Assembly (NCBI GenBank): GCA_963727955.1
Contig: CAVSII010000007.1
Location: forward strand, 62,001 to 126,000
Reading direction: 5' to 3'
DNA length: 64,000 bases
DNA from: Bog-756 sp963727955
Lineage (GTDB): Bacteria > Actinomycetota > Acidimicrobiia > Acidimicrobiales > RAAP-2
The notes under the pieces were generated by a model. It worked only from the letters and a program-made list of their open reading frames with translations. It did not search any database and was not told the DNA's origin. A program made the translations under genes and the position numbers. This document shows, piece after piece, positions 18,861 through 27,364 of the stretch; position 1 is the stretch's first letter, and every line of letters starts with the position of its first letter.

Positions 18861-20261
18861 ATGCCCTTACACAAGCGCCAATCCATCCATGACGAGGTCC
18901 TCGATTCAGTCTTCGCCGGTCAGGATCTCCTCACCTGCCTACCGGCCAACCGATTCCCGACCCGCCAGATGCGGCCGCTCGATGCCTTCCAGTGCATCTC
19001 CGACGAGCTGCTGCTCGATGGGAACGCCCGGCAGAACCTGGCCACCTTCTGCCAGACCTGGGAAGAGCCGGAGGTCCATGCGTTGATGGACCTGTCCATG
19101 AACAAGAACATGATCGACAAGGACGAGTACCCCCAGACGGCAGAGATCGAACGCCGATGCGTCCAGATGCTGGCCGATCTATGGAACGCTCCTCTGGAAG
19201 CCGCCGCCGTCGGGTGCTCGGCCATCGGTTCGTCCGAGGCATGCATGTTGGGCGGCATGGCCGCCAAGTGGCGGTGGCGGGAAAAGCGGCGGGCCGAGGG
19301 AAAGCCGACCGACTCGCCGAACATGGTGTGCGGGCCGGTACAGGTGGTGTGGCACAAATTCGCCAAGTACTGGGACATCGAGATGCGGGAGATCCCCATG
19401 TCGCCGGGCAACTACTGCATGGACGTGGAGACGATGCTGGCCCAAGTGGACGAGAACACCATCATGGTGGTTCCCACCTTCGGGGTCACCTACACCGGTG
19501 CCTACGAGCCGGTGCTCGAGCTTTCTGAGGCCCTCGACAAGCTCCAAGAGGACACCGGGCTCGACGTGTGCATCCACGTGGACGGGGCCTCGGGGGCGTT
19601 TCTCGCCCCTTTCTGCGCCCCCAGTGTGGTGTGGGACTTCCGCATCCCCCGGGTCAAGTCGATCAGCACCTCTGGCCACAAGTTCGGCCTCGCCCCTCTC
19701 GGGGTGGGTTGGGTGCTGTGGCGGGACAAGGACGATCTGCCCGACGACCTCATCTTCCATGTCACCTATCTGGGAGGCGACATGCCGGTGTTCCAGATCA
19801 ACTTCTCCCGACCGGCCGGCCAGATCGTGTCTCAGTACTACAACTTTGTGCGCCTCGGCCGTGATGGCTACAGGGAGGTCCACGACGCCTGTTACACCAC
19901 GGCGCAGTTCCTGGCCGAAGAGATCGTCAAGCTCGGCCCCTTCGATCTCCTGTGCGACGGCGATCCCCTGCTGGGGATTCCCTCGGTGGCGTGGCGCATC
20001 CGGGAAGGTGAGTATCCGGGATACACCCTCTACGACGTGGCCGACCGTCTCCGGGTCAGAGGCTGGCAGGTGCCGGCCTACCCCCTCACCGGTTCGGTGG
20101 CCGACATCTCCGTGCAGCGGGTCCTGGTGCGCCAGGGGGTCACACGCGATCTCGCCCTCATCCTGATCGATGACATCAAGACGGCCATCGACCACTTCGC
20201 CAAACACCCGGTGTCGGTGGCCATGACCAAGGAAGAGGCGGGCGGCTTCAGCCACCTCTAA
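18861..20261 (+). CDS. gadB: Glutamate decarboxylase
   Basis: PLP-dependent enzyme that converts L-glutamate to GABA and CO2, consuming a proton; in many bacteria it supports acid resistance. The 466-residue length matches the family. The PLP lysine is K274 in ISTSGHKFGLAPLG, preceded by the cofactor-contacting HVDGASGAF. The N-terminal FPTRQMRPLDAFQCISDELL and LDGNARQNLATF segments are typical. No glutamate/GABA antiporter gene is adjacent. Downstream, on the opposite strand, lie a channel-like protein and a CLC channel, which fits a proton-stress context. The start is ATG at 18861 with GAGGTAAG upstream. Confidence 0.93.
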   Translation: MPLHKRQSIHDEVLDSVFAGQDLLTCLPANRFPTRQMRPLDAFQCISDELLLDGNARQNLATFCQTWEEPEVHALMDLSMNKNMIDKDEYPQTAEIERRCVQMLADLWNAPLEAAAVGCSAIGSSEACMLGGMAAKWRWREKRRAEGKPTDSPNMVCGPVQVVWHKFAKYWDIEMREIPMSPGNYCMDVETMLAQVDENTIMVVPTFGVTYTGAYEPVLELSEALDKLQEDTGLDVCIHVDGASGAFLAPFCAPSVVWDFRIPRVKSISTSGHKFGLAPLGVGWVLWRDKDDLPDDLIFHVTYLGGDMPVFQINFSRPAGQIVSQYYNFVRLGRDGYREVHDACYTTAQFLAEEIVKLGPFDLLCDGDPLLGIPSVAWRIREGEYPGYTLYDVADRLRVRGWQVPAYPLTGSVADISVQRVLVRQGVTRDLALILIDDIKTAIDHFAKHPVSVAMTKEEAGGFSHL

Positions 20262-20292
20262 TGCGACGCAGCGGTCCTTCTCTCTAGTTGGC

Positions 20293-20318
20293 CCCGGCCC
20301 GCCCCGGTCCCGGCCGGG
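20293..20318. terminator. Hairpin between convergent gadB and channel-like gene
   Basis: CCCGGCC at 20293-20299 pairs with GGCCGGG at 20312-20318 around a 12-base loop, in the 87-base gap between two converging genes. There is no T-run on either side, so it is at best a weak intrinsic terminator in this GC-rich genome. Confidence 0.35.
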
Positions 20319-20348
20319 TCGCCCTGTGCCCCGGTGAGGTTGGTCGGC

Positions 20349-21509
20349 TCAGGCGGCCGGGGGGAGGGACCAGTCGACGGCGATGGGATGGCGGAGCAAG
20401 AGCCGCGGCCGGGCCGTGTGGGCCGGCCGATCGGTGGTCCACGGTGCTGGGATGGCCATTGTCAGCCCGGCCAGTCCCCGCAGGGCCTGGTCATAGCCGG
20501 AACGTATCCAGGCGAAGGTGCTCCAACACTGGTCCCGCTGTTCCTCGGAAACGGTGAGGAGGTCGCTGAGTCGATCGAGGACATCGAAGTACTCGGACTG
20601 CCTGATGGCGATGACCGGTGGGTCACTGCTGGTAGCCGATGAGATGAGGTGGAGCAGTTTGGCCGGCGGATCGATGGGAAGGGCGGCGGCGATGCCGATC
20701 CTGACCACCGTGGGCGTGCCGTAGGCCAGGGTCATCATCGGGCCCTTCATGTCGGCGTCGGGAGGGTTGCCGCTGGCGAAATCGGAGGCGGAGAGAAGGA
20801 TGGCGGCAGCGTCTAGCACCGAGCCGATCGAGGCCACCCAGGACTGATCGGAACGTGATTCGGGAAAGTAGCAGAGAGCGGGAAATGCGCAATGGGTCTG
20901 ATCGAGGTCCAGCATCCAGTTGGTGGCGCTCCGCCATACGTCGGGATTGTCGAGTTCGCCGAGCCGATCGAGCGAGGCCACCAGTTCCACGGGTGACGGA
21001 GGGGTGCCGGCGAACGGTCGCAGAATGCCGATTCCCTTGTCGCGTTCGTGGTGGGCGGCGTAGATGGTGGGCAGATAGCTGATCAACAGGGCGACCAGCC
21101 CGAGTCCGATGGTGGCCTCTACGAAAGTCATCCAAATCCTGCCGATACCCTCGGGCTCGGCGAAACCCAGCGTGAAGAGGGATGATCCGCTGATCTCGAA
21201 GGACCGTTGAACGGACCCCGATTGCACACCCCAGAAGATGAAGGAGAAGCCGAAGGTGACCACCAGGGTCCATACCAAAGGGAGGGAGACCAGGGCGATG
21301 GGGGCGTAGAGAGAGCGAAGGGAGTCGCGGACCGACTCGCGACGCCAATTATGGATGAGCAGGCGGTCAGCCACGGCGAACACCGCCCGTGAGATCCGGG
21401 TGAACCCGTTGCGAGGCAGGATCACCGTCTCCAGAGCGGATATGAGAACGGCCATGACCACAACCGTGCCGAAGGCCACTGAAATGATCCGGAGGGCGAT
21501 CACCGGCAA
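20349..21509 (-). CDS. Ion-channel-like membrane protein with TLGFAE pore-type motif
   Basis: A 386-residue protein. Two hydrophobic helices near residues 5-25 and 65-90 are followed by SGSSLFTLGFAEPEGIGR and another helix with FVEATIGLGLVALLISYLPT. This helix-pore-helix layout with TLGFA at the filter position resembles two-transmembrane potassium-channel modules, whose usual filter is TVGYG. The C-terminal 230 residues are soluble with no recognised domain. The longest reading starts at a TTG (21509); a GTG two codons later (21503) sits seven bases from an AGAGG site and is more likely. It is the last of three same-strand membrane genes (CLC, Sap-like, this one), with gaps of 31 and 63 bases. 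Confidence 0.6.
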   Translation of the reverse strand: MPVIALRIISVAFGTVVVMAVLISALETVILPRNGFTRISRAVFAVADRLLIHNWRRESVRDSLRSLYAPIALVSLPLVWTLVVTFGFSFIFWGVQSGSVQRSFEISGSSLFTLGFAEPEGIGRIWMTFVEATIGLGLVALLISYLPTIYAAHHERDKGIGILRPFAGTPPSPVELVASLDRLGELDNPDVWRSATNWMLDLDQTHCAFPALCYFPESRSDQSWVASIGSVLDAAAILLSASDFASGNPPDADMKGPMMTLAYGTPTVVRIGIAAALPIDPPAKLLHLISSATSSDPPVIAIRQSEYFDVLDRLSDLLTVSEEQRDQCWSTFAWIRSGYDQALRGLAGLTMAIPAPWTTDRPAHTARPRLLLRHPIAVDWSLPPAA

Positions 21510-21540
21510 GCCTCTGACCGGTGGTCGTGGGTTCCGGTGG

Positions 21541-22188
21541 TCATGTGGCGATGAGGTAGCTGCTGCTCCCCACCAGCCAGAAGCCGACGATCAGCGATAA
21601 CAGAATGATGACCTGGTCGCGGTGGGTGTCGATCCACAGCCGCAACCTTTCCAAACGTTTTTGGGCCACCTCGGGTGACATGAGTGCATGCACCTCCATG
21701 GCTCCGAAGCTGGACGTGCACAGGATACAGAAGCCAACCAAGATGGCATATTCCGCCAGTGAGGCCACATGGAGCTGCGCCACCGTGGCGGCACCGGCAG
21801 CCACCAGGGGCCACGGCTGGACGAGCACGCCCAGCCCGGCGGCGGCCCAAACCGAAAGGTTTTCGAGCTTGTTCATCCACGCCGCCGGTTTGTGTGGTCG
21901 GCCCGACCGACGTCGCCGGTAGATGGCAAAAGCGATGAGCGCGGCCCCGAGGAATATCTTGATCGAGAGCACCGCATTTGATGGGGCCGTGCTCGGGGCC
22001 GGCGGTTTGCCCCCGGTGATCAACACCACGCCGGCAATCACTACGGCCAACGACAGCAGCCATCCGAGGATGAAGAAAGCACCGTTGAGGGTTCCCCGTT
22101 TCGTGCTCAGGACGAGGATGAACGCCGTGACGGGTATCGGCTCGAGGGTGACGACCAGGCCGATGACCGCCAGATCGATTATGGCCAC
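21541..22188 (-). CDS. Sap/GAP-family (sulfolipid-addressing-like) membrane protein
   Basis: A 215-residue polytopic membrane protein with about six helices. The N-terminus has the pattern EPIPVTAFILVLSTKRGTLN followed by a GWLLSL helix, which matches the GAP/Sap family (LysE-type fold; the mycobacterial Sap protein is linked to sulfolipid transport). The substrate here is unknown. A central loop with a basic stretch (YRRRRSGRPHK) and a helical segment with FGAMEVHALM are also present. GTG at 22188 is the start. It lies between the CLC gene and the channel-like gene in one transcription direction. Confidence 0.65.
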   Translation of the reverse strand: MAIIDLAVIGLVVTLEPIPVTAFILVLSTKRGTLNGAFFILGWLLSLAVVIAGVVLITGGKPPAPSTAPSNAVLSIKIFLGAALIAFAIYRRRRSGRPHKPAAWMNKLENLSVWAAAGLGVLVQPWPLVAAGAATVAQLHVASLAEYAILVGFCILCTSSFGAMEVHALMSPEVAQKRLERLRLWIDTHRDQVIILLSLIVGFWLVGSSSYLIAT

Positions 22189-22251
22189 CGCTCACTCCCT
22201 CTCCTTGGACCCGGCTCAGTGCGCCTGAAACGGCGCAGCCTGCCGCCCTGC

Positions 22252-23664
22252 TCATTGCTCGGAGGCGGCTGGGGCTGTGGCGGTTCCGTTGGCCGCCACT
22301 GTTCCTTGGCCGGATCTTCTCGTCCAGATGGCCTTGAGCTCGGCCGGCGTCTGAGGCAACCAGGCGGTGGCCACATAGGCGACAACCACGGCCACGATGA
22401 CCAGGGGTATGACGTTGATCCCGTCGCTGGCCAGCAGCAGTGTGGCCAGAAGAGTCGAAGTGAGCGGGAGCTTCAACATCACAGTGGTCATGGCGCCGAT
22501 GCCCATGGCCACTCCTGGAACCAGCGACATGCCCGGAAGATGGGAGGCGGCCACACCTGCGGCTGCCCCGATGAACATGGCCGGAAAGACCGGTCCACCC
22601 CGGAAGCCGGAAAGGGAGATGCCGTAGGCCACGCCCTTGCACACCACGAGCAGGACCAGTGCACCCACCGTCCATCCAGCGGCGTGCAGCACAAGGTCGG
22701 GGAGGGCGGTCTGCCCGGAGAAGAGGACGTCATTCGAGCTTCTTCCCGTCCCCTCGGCGAAGGCAATGGCCAGACCGGCCACGGCCAGCCCGAACAGCGG
22801 GGTGAGGACCATCCGGTACCTGGTCACGTGGGGGAGAAGGGCGAGGCCCAACAGGCGGATCCCGGTGCCCAGCACGGGGGCCACCAGCCCGAACACTACG
22901 GCCCATCCGAACATGGCTCCGTTGGGATGGGCGAAGGGGGGGAGTCCTGGGATCGAAAGGGAGAAGGTGCCAAACCCGGTCAGTGAGTTGAGTCCGATGA
23001 AGATAAGGGTTCCGACCCCGGCAGCCAGGAGCCCGGGTATGAGAACGAGCTCGAGGACGGGCCCACCGAGGCCGGACGCCTCCATCAGGAGGAAAGTGGC
23101 CAGGATGGGTGAGCCGAAGAGGGTGCTTATGGCAGCGAAGCTCCCTGCCGACGCGATGATGACGGCGGCCATGGGCGGCGCGTCCCTCTTGACCAGACGT
23201 ATGGCCACCATGCCCAGGCCCCCACCTACGGCGATAAGAGGCGCCTCTGGTCCGAGGACGACGCCCAGGCTCAAGGTGGCCAGAGAGGCCAGGATGACCC
23301 CGGGCAGCTCGATCGGCGTGGGAGCACCCCCCGCCTTGAATCCTTCCGCCGGAATGTGTCCGGCCGTTCCGGGAAGCAGGTTGATGGTGGCCGCCACCAG
23401 CACCCCGGACAGAGCCAGTAAGGGGAGTGGCCACCACACCGGGGCACTGACGAAACCGAGCTCTTTGGGCAGCGAAAGGAAGATCCAGTTCTGGAGCAGG
23501 CCGATGAGCTTGAGGAAGCCGTAGGCGATTGCCGACACGGGCACGCCGATGACGGCGGCGAGGACGAGGAGCTGAACGTAGCTCCGGCTCTTGAGAGTGG
23601 ATGCCGGATCGGGCTGCTCCGACGGAGTTTCACCTGCAGCCGGGCTGGTCCCCGGGTTGGTCAT
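22252..23664 (-). CDS. CLC-family chloride channel / H+-Cl- antiporter
   Basis: A 470-residue protein with about a dozen hydrophobic helices. The CLC signature GPEAPLIAVGGG occupies the place of the GREGP motif and keeps the gating glutamate. FRGGPVFPAMFIG corresponds to the second anion-binding loop. The usual GSGIP segment is replaced by GTAGHIPAEG, so anion selectivity cannot be taken for granted. Bacterial CLC antiporters act as an electrical shunt during acid stress, which fits the nearby glutamate decarboxylase. ATG at 23664; first gene of the three-gene minus-strand membrane group. The C-terminal 30 residues are Ala/Thr-rich and polar. Confidence 0.9.
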   Translation of the reverse strand: MTNPGTSPAAGETPSEQPDPASTLKSRSYVQLLVLAAVIGVPVSAIAYGFLKLIGLLQNWIFLSLPKELGFVSAPVWWPLPLLALSGVLVAATINLLPGTAGHIPAEGFKAGGAPTPIELPGVILASLATLSLGVVLGPEAPLIAVGGGLGMVAIRLVKRDAPPMAAVIIASAGSFAAISTLFGSPILATFLLMEASGLGGPVLELVLIPGLLAAGVGTLIFIGLNSLTGFGTFSLSIPGLPPFAHPNGAMFGWAVVFGLVAPVLGTGIRLLGLALLPHVTRYRMVLTPLFGLAVAGLAIAFAEGTGRSSNDVLFSGQTALPDLVLHAAGWTVGALVLLVVCKGVAYGISLSGFRGGPVFPAMFIGAAAGVAASHLPGMSLVPGVAMGIGAMTTVMLKLPLTSTLLATLLLASDGINVIPLVIVAVVVAYVATAWLPQTPAELKAIWTRRSGQGTVAANGTATAPAASEQ

Positions 23665-23996
23665 CGGTCGGGTTCACCTACCCCGTGTGCCACGACCGAT
23701 GGGTCGCGCACCGGGGATGGACGGTAGATGGGCGGAAGGGCACGCCGCCGATCCGAGGGCAGGCCGGCGCCTCTGCTCACTCGAGACCGCCCGCACCGCA
23801 CGGGCCATGGACGACCTTGACCACGGCGGCGCGGCGGCTGCATTGAGGGGACATTAGGTGTTTTGGGTCCGTGGCGGGCGGTTGGTCCACCTTTGTGAGC
23901 CAGCCGGAGCCACGGGCACGGCCGACGGTCCCCGCATCCTGACCAGGACCGGCACTATTGTCGAGGCCAGTCCCCAAACGAAGGAGCAACACCACC
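23665..23996. other. Intergenic region between divergent CLC and SHOCT genes
   Basis: About 330 bases between two divergent genes. No open frame here has recognisable protein features. An AAGGAG ribosome binding site at 23981-23986 serves the SHOCT gene. Promoters for both directions are expected, but no convincing -35/-10 pair was seen. Confidence 0.5.
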
Positions 23997-24397
23997 ATGC
24001 TTGCCTACACCTATCCGCTGCTCGGCATCTTCTGGACGATGTTGGAGTTCTTCCTGTTCTTCCTGTGGATCTGGCTTCTCATCATCATCTTCAGCGATAT
24101 CTTCCGGAGTCACGACATGGGTGGACTTGGCCAAAGCCCTGTGGGTGATCTTCGTGATCATCATTCCGTTCCTCGGCGTTTTCATCTACCTCATCGCCCG
24201 AGGCGGCAGCATGCACGAGCGGGCGGCGGCTCAAGCGGCGCAGCAACAGAAGGCCTTCGACAGCTACGTGCGGGAGGCGGCCGCGAACCTCGGGCGACAA
24301 CACTGCAGATCAATTGTCCAAACTGGCCGACCTCAAGTCCAAGGGCGTCATCACCGATGCTGAGTTCGATGCCCAGAAGGCCAAGTTGCTCAGCTGA
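23997..24397 (+). pseudogene. SHOCT-domain membrane protein with two frameshifts
   Basis: Joining three frames gives a standard small SHOCT protein: a membrane segment (YPLLGIFWTMLEFFLFF), FSDIFRSHDMGGLAKALW, a second helix (VIFVIIIPFLGVFIYLIARG), a helical linker with QKAFDSYVREAAAN, and a C-terminal SHOCT motif ADLKSKGVITDAEFDAQKAK ending in LLS. Two single-base insertions break it: an extra C near 24126 and an extra C near 24286-24288. Removing both gives 133 codons and restores every expected motif. ATG at 23997 has AAGGAG ten bases upstream. It is either a real pseudogene or sequence error; the clean restoration favours recent damage or error. Confidence 0.8.
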
Positions 24398-24450
24398 CAG
24401 ACCGTGGGCGGGCCTTGTTCCCGCTTGCGCCCTTTAGCCTGCGGTTCGCC

Positions 24451-24491
24451 ACGGCCGCCCTCCCCGGATCATTTTCGGTGGGGGCGGCCGT
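24451..24491. terminator. GC-rich hairpin between convergent genes
   Basis: ACGGCCGCCCTCCCCG (24451-24466) pairs almost perfectly with CGGTGGGGGCGGCCGT (24476-24491), giving a long stem with a nine-base loop containing ATTTT. It lies between the SHOCT gene and the end of the minus-strand lysyltransferase gene, where a bidirectional terminator is expected. Confidence 0.6.
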
Positions 24492-24538
24492 TGTCGCGCT
24501 CGAGCCGCTCGGGCTTTCCCTGGAGGGCTGGCCGTCAG

Positions 24539-27364
24539 TCAGACTCCGCCAGTTGGACGTCCGGTCGTGACCGGAGACGGATCGTCGTGACCGGACCGGT
24601 CGATGTGGTCTGACCCGTGGGTGTGGTCCGACCGGTGGGTGTCGTCCAACCGGTGGGTGTCGTCGCTCACTCCACCCGCCAGGTCAGTGACCCCATCGCT
24701 GTCCACCCCTCCGCCCTGCTGTTCGTGGTCCTCGTCGGCCAGAGAACCAAACGACGAGACGATGAACTCCTCGGCGTCTTGCTGTGCAGCCAGGGTGCGC
24801 CTCTCTGCGCCCGCCGCCAACAACTTGCCCAGAACGGGGATCTCCCACATCGACTCGGCGCGGATGATGGCCATAAGCACGGGCACCAGGTGCTCAGCGG
24901 TGTCGAAGACGACGTAACGAGGAAGCCATTCGGGTTCGTACTTGGCATTGAATCGCCAAAGTGATTCGATCTGGGCGAAGCTCGAGAGCCGCTTGAGGAA
25001 CCAGCGCTCGGCTCGCTGAACCGTGCCGTCCCCTCTGTCACCGGAGAGGGTCGAGCGCATGGTGGCGAAGTTGAGACTGAGGCCTTCGTATCCGCCGGTT
25101 TTAAGGTGCTCGATGGTCGAGCACAAGGCAAAGTCCAACAAGCCGTTGGGGTGATCGCACGGGTCGCGGCGCATGAGGTCGAGCGAGTAGCCGTGGATAC
25201 CAGCGGCCGGCACGAACTGGCACATGGCCGCCGGGTGCCCGTCGGGCCCGTGCACGACGGTCAGCAGGAGCCCGGTGTCCCGCGGATCGAATATCCGACC
25301 CAGCATCATGGAGAAGCCGCGCTCGTGCTCACCGCGTCGGCTCAGACCCATCAGGTTGGCCAGCTCTTTGGCCACGGCCGGGTCGAGACGGGCGGGATCA
25401 TGGAAGGTGGACGAGTACCCGTGCTTCTTGATGCGGTTGTTTGCTTGACGAAGGCCCTTCATGCCCTGGCCGGCGAGTGAGAAGGACTGCACTTTGACCA
25501 CCGCCTCATCGCCGATGTACACGTTGTGCATTCCAGCATCGCGATAGACGGCAAGCCAGTCCTCGCCTGCGCCCATGACCGCAGTCACCCAACCGTGGTT
25601 GTCGGCGAACCTCCGGAAGGCGGCCCATACCTGCTCGCGCTCGTTTCGAGGCCCGATGGGATCCGGCGAGATCAAAGCCACCCCGCCGTACACGGCATAG
25701 GCCACCAGGCTGTCCCGGTGGAAGAACCAGCGCTTGTCGGACCGGAGGGCGAAGTAGTCGAGTGTGGATGTTCCATGTCGGCGGACGATGTCGCGGGCCC
25801 GGAACTCGGCCGCACGCCCGGCACTCAACCTGCGGTCTACCACCGGGCGGGTCAGCAGGAACAGGGTGGTGGCCACCAGGGTCAGCCCGATGGCCAGCAG
25901 ACTCGGGGCCAGAAAACGGTCGAGCCGATGGGGCAGCGGAACCGTTTGGATCCCCACCATGCGCTCGGACACCGCCTGGAGGGCGCTCCACCACGAGAGG
26001 TGGGACTGGCTGTGGTGGTCGATGTGCGAGAACAGTTCGTAGGAGGCGGTCGTGACCAGGGTGATGCCCACCGCGGCGGCGCCCAGGGCCACCAGAGCCG
26101 AGCGCTGCGAGGACCAATCCGAGGCGGCCTGGAAGTCCCGGCGATTGGTGAGCAAGAGGACGAGCACAGCCAGGGCGACGAGCGACTCTTCGAAATCGGC
26201 TCCGGCGATGAGGTGGAGGACGATGGTCACCGAGAGAAGGACCACGGCCACCCGCCATGCCCGGCGCTGCCCGCGGAGGATCCCTCTGCCCAGGGCGATG
26301 AGCGCCAGACCGGCGATGGCGATCAAGGCGCCGGCAGCCTCGCTGGCCCGGAGCGGCAGGAACTCGAGGACCAGATGCAGTCGATTGCGGAGCGGGGGAG
26401 TGAGGGCGTCGAGCAGGTCGATAATTCCGGCGAAGAGGATGGCCGCCGATGCCCAGCGCCGTACCCGCCGGGTCCGACGATGGGCCCTGCGTAGGTCGGG
26501 GGCGGGAGGCCACGACTCGCCCATGGGGTACGACGCCACCAGCGACGGGTGCAAGCTCCGCGGTCCGCGGTCCCGGGCCACCAGGCGCTCGAGGACGCTG
26601 GGCGAGCGCAGATCGTTACGAGCCAGGAACATGCGAACGTGCAGGTCGGCTCCGGTTTCGAGTTCGACCCAGCTGACCCGCTGATGATGGGTGAAGACGG
26701 GCGGGAGCCCAAACCGCCCCCGGTGCTCCTCGATCACCTCGGCCGTGGCCCCCACGTTGGCGTAGAAACCCACACCGAAATGGGTGAGCTCCGACTGGAA
26801 GGTGGCCGCCGTTATCAATCCGGCGTATCCGCGACCGACCAGGTCACGGCCTGCGTCACGGGCCAGGTCGTTGGCCCGTGCTTCCGACTGCACCCCTTCG
26901 AGTGAACCACCGCCCATGATCGACCACATGCGTCGACTCAACAGTCCGAGGACAAGGGCCAATACCACCAGCACGACCAAGGCAACAGACAACGCCACCA
27001 CGATCTGGTCACCGAAATCGGCCTGGTGGGCGTGGCGGATGGCCTTGGCCGGGATGCCGGTCCCGATGTGGCCGAGCACCCACGGAGTCACCGCCACCCT
27101 GAGCAGGAGGGCGACGACGAAGGGGACCAGCAGCCACCAGGCATAGCGGCCCAGCCGACGGTACAGAGTGCGGGACACCACGAAACGGGAGAGGGCCGAG
27201 GGATCACTCAAATGGTTGAGACCAACCAGCCAGGGGGCATCTTCGGTGGACTGGGCAACCAGCGATCGCCAGCCGCGTCCCGCCGCCGTCTGCCCGCACA
27301 CGCCAGGTTTGGTATCGGCAGCCGGATCGAATTCTAGTCTCCTCGCCGATCCGTCCCGACGCAT
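24539..27364 (-). CDS. MprF/LysX-type phosphatidylglycerol lysyltransferase-like membrane protein
   Basis: Large membrane protein with a C-terminal DUF2156 acyl-/lysyl-transferase domain, the type that moves an aminoacyl group from tRNA to phosphatidylglycerol. In order there are two helices (RYAWWLLVPFVVALLLR and IVVALSVALVVLVVLAL), a soluble region, about six helices like the N-terminal part of mycobacterial LysX, then the catalytic GNAT-like region with YFALRSDKRWFFHRDSLVAY, GGVALISPDPIGP, NRIKKHGYSSTFHD, YSLDLMRRDP and GLSLNFATMRS. The C-terminus is an odd His/Asp repeat tail (DDTHRLDDTHRSDHTHGSDH). The reading frame continues 5-prime of 27364 only as nonsense; the true N-terminus is the phosphoesterase-like segment in the adjacent frame, separated by a one-base indel. 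Amino-acid specificity is unknown. Confidence 0.8.
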   Translation of the reverse strand: MRRDGSARRLEFDPAADTKPGVCGQTAAGRGWRSLVAQSTEDAPWLVGLNHLSDPSALSRFVVSRTLYRRLGRYAWWLLVPFVVALLLRVAVTPWVLGHIGTGIPAKAIRHAHQADFGDQIVVALSVALVVLVVLALVLGLLSRRMWSIMGGGSLEGVQSEARANDLARDAGRDLVGRGYAGLITAATFQSELTHFGVGFYANVGATAEVIEEHRGRFGLPPVFTHHQRVSWVELETGADLHVRMFLARNDLRSPSVLERLVARDRGPRSLHPSLVASYPMGESWPPAPDLRRAHRRTRRVRRWASAAILFAGIIDLLDALTPPLRNRLHLVLEFLPLRASEAAGALIAIAGLALIALGRGILRGQRRAWRVAVVLLSVTIVLHLIAGADFEESLVALAVLVLLLTNRRDFQAASDWSSQRSALVALGAAAVGITLVTTASYELFSHIDHHSQSHLSWWSALQAVSERMVGIQTVPLPHRLDRFLAPSLLAIGLTLVATTLFLLTRPVVDRRLSAGRAAEFRARDIVRRHGTSTLDYFALRSDKRWFFHRDSLVAYAVYGGVALISPDPIGPRNEREQVWAAFRRFADNHGWVTAVMGAGEDWLAVYRDAGMHNVYIGDEAVVKVQSFSLAGQGMKGLRQANNRIKKHGYSSTFHDPARLDPAVAKELANLMGLSRRGEHERGFSMMLGRIFDPRDTGLLLTVVHGPDGHPAAMCQFVPAAGIHGYSLDLMRRDPCDHPNGLLDFALCSTIEHLKTGGYEGLSLNFATMRSTLSGDRGDGTVQRAERWFLKRLSSFAQIESLWRFNAKYEPEWLPRYVVFDTAEHLVPVLMAIIRAESMWEIPVLGKLLAAGAERRTLAAQQDAEEFIVSSFGSLADEDHEQQGGGVDSDGVTDLAGGVSDDTHRLDDTHRSDHTHGSDHIDRSGHDDPSPVTTGRPTGGV

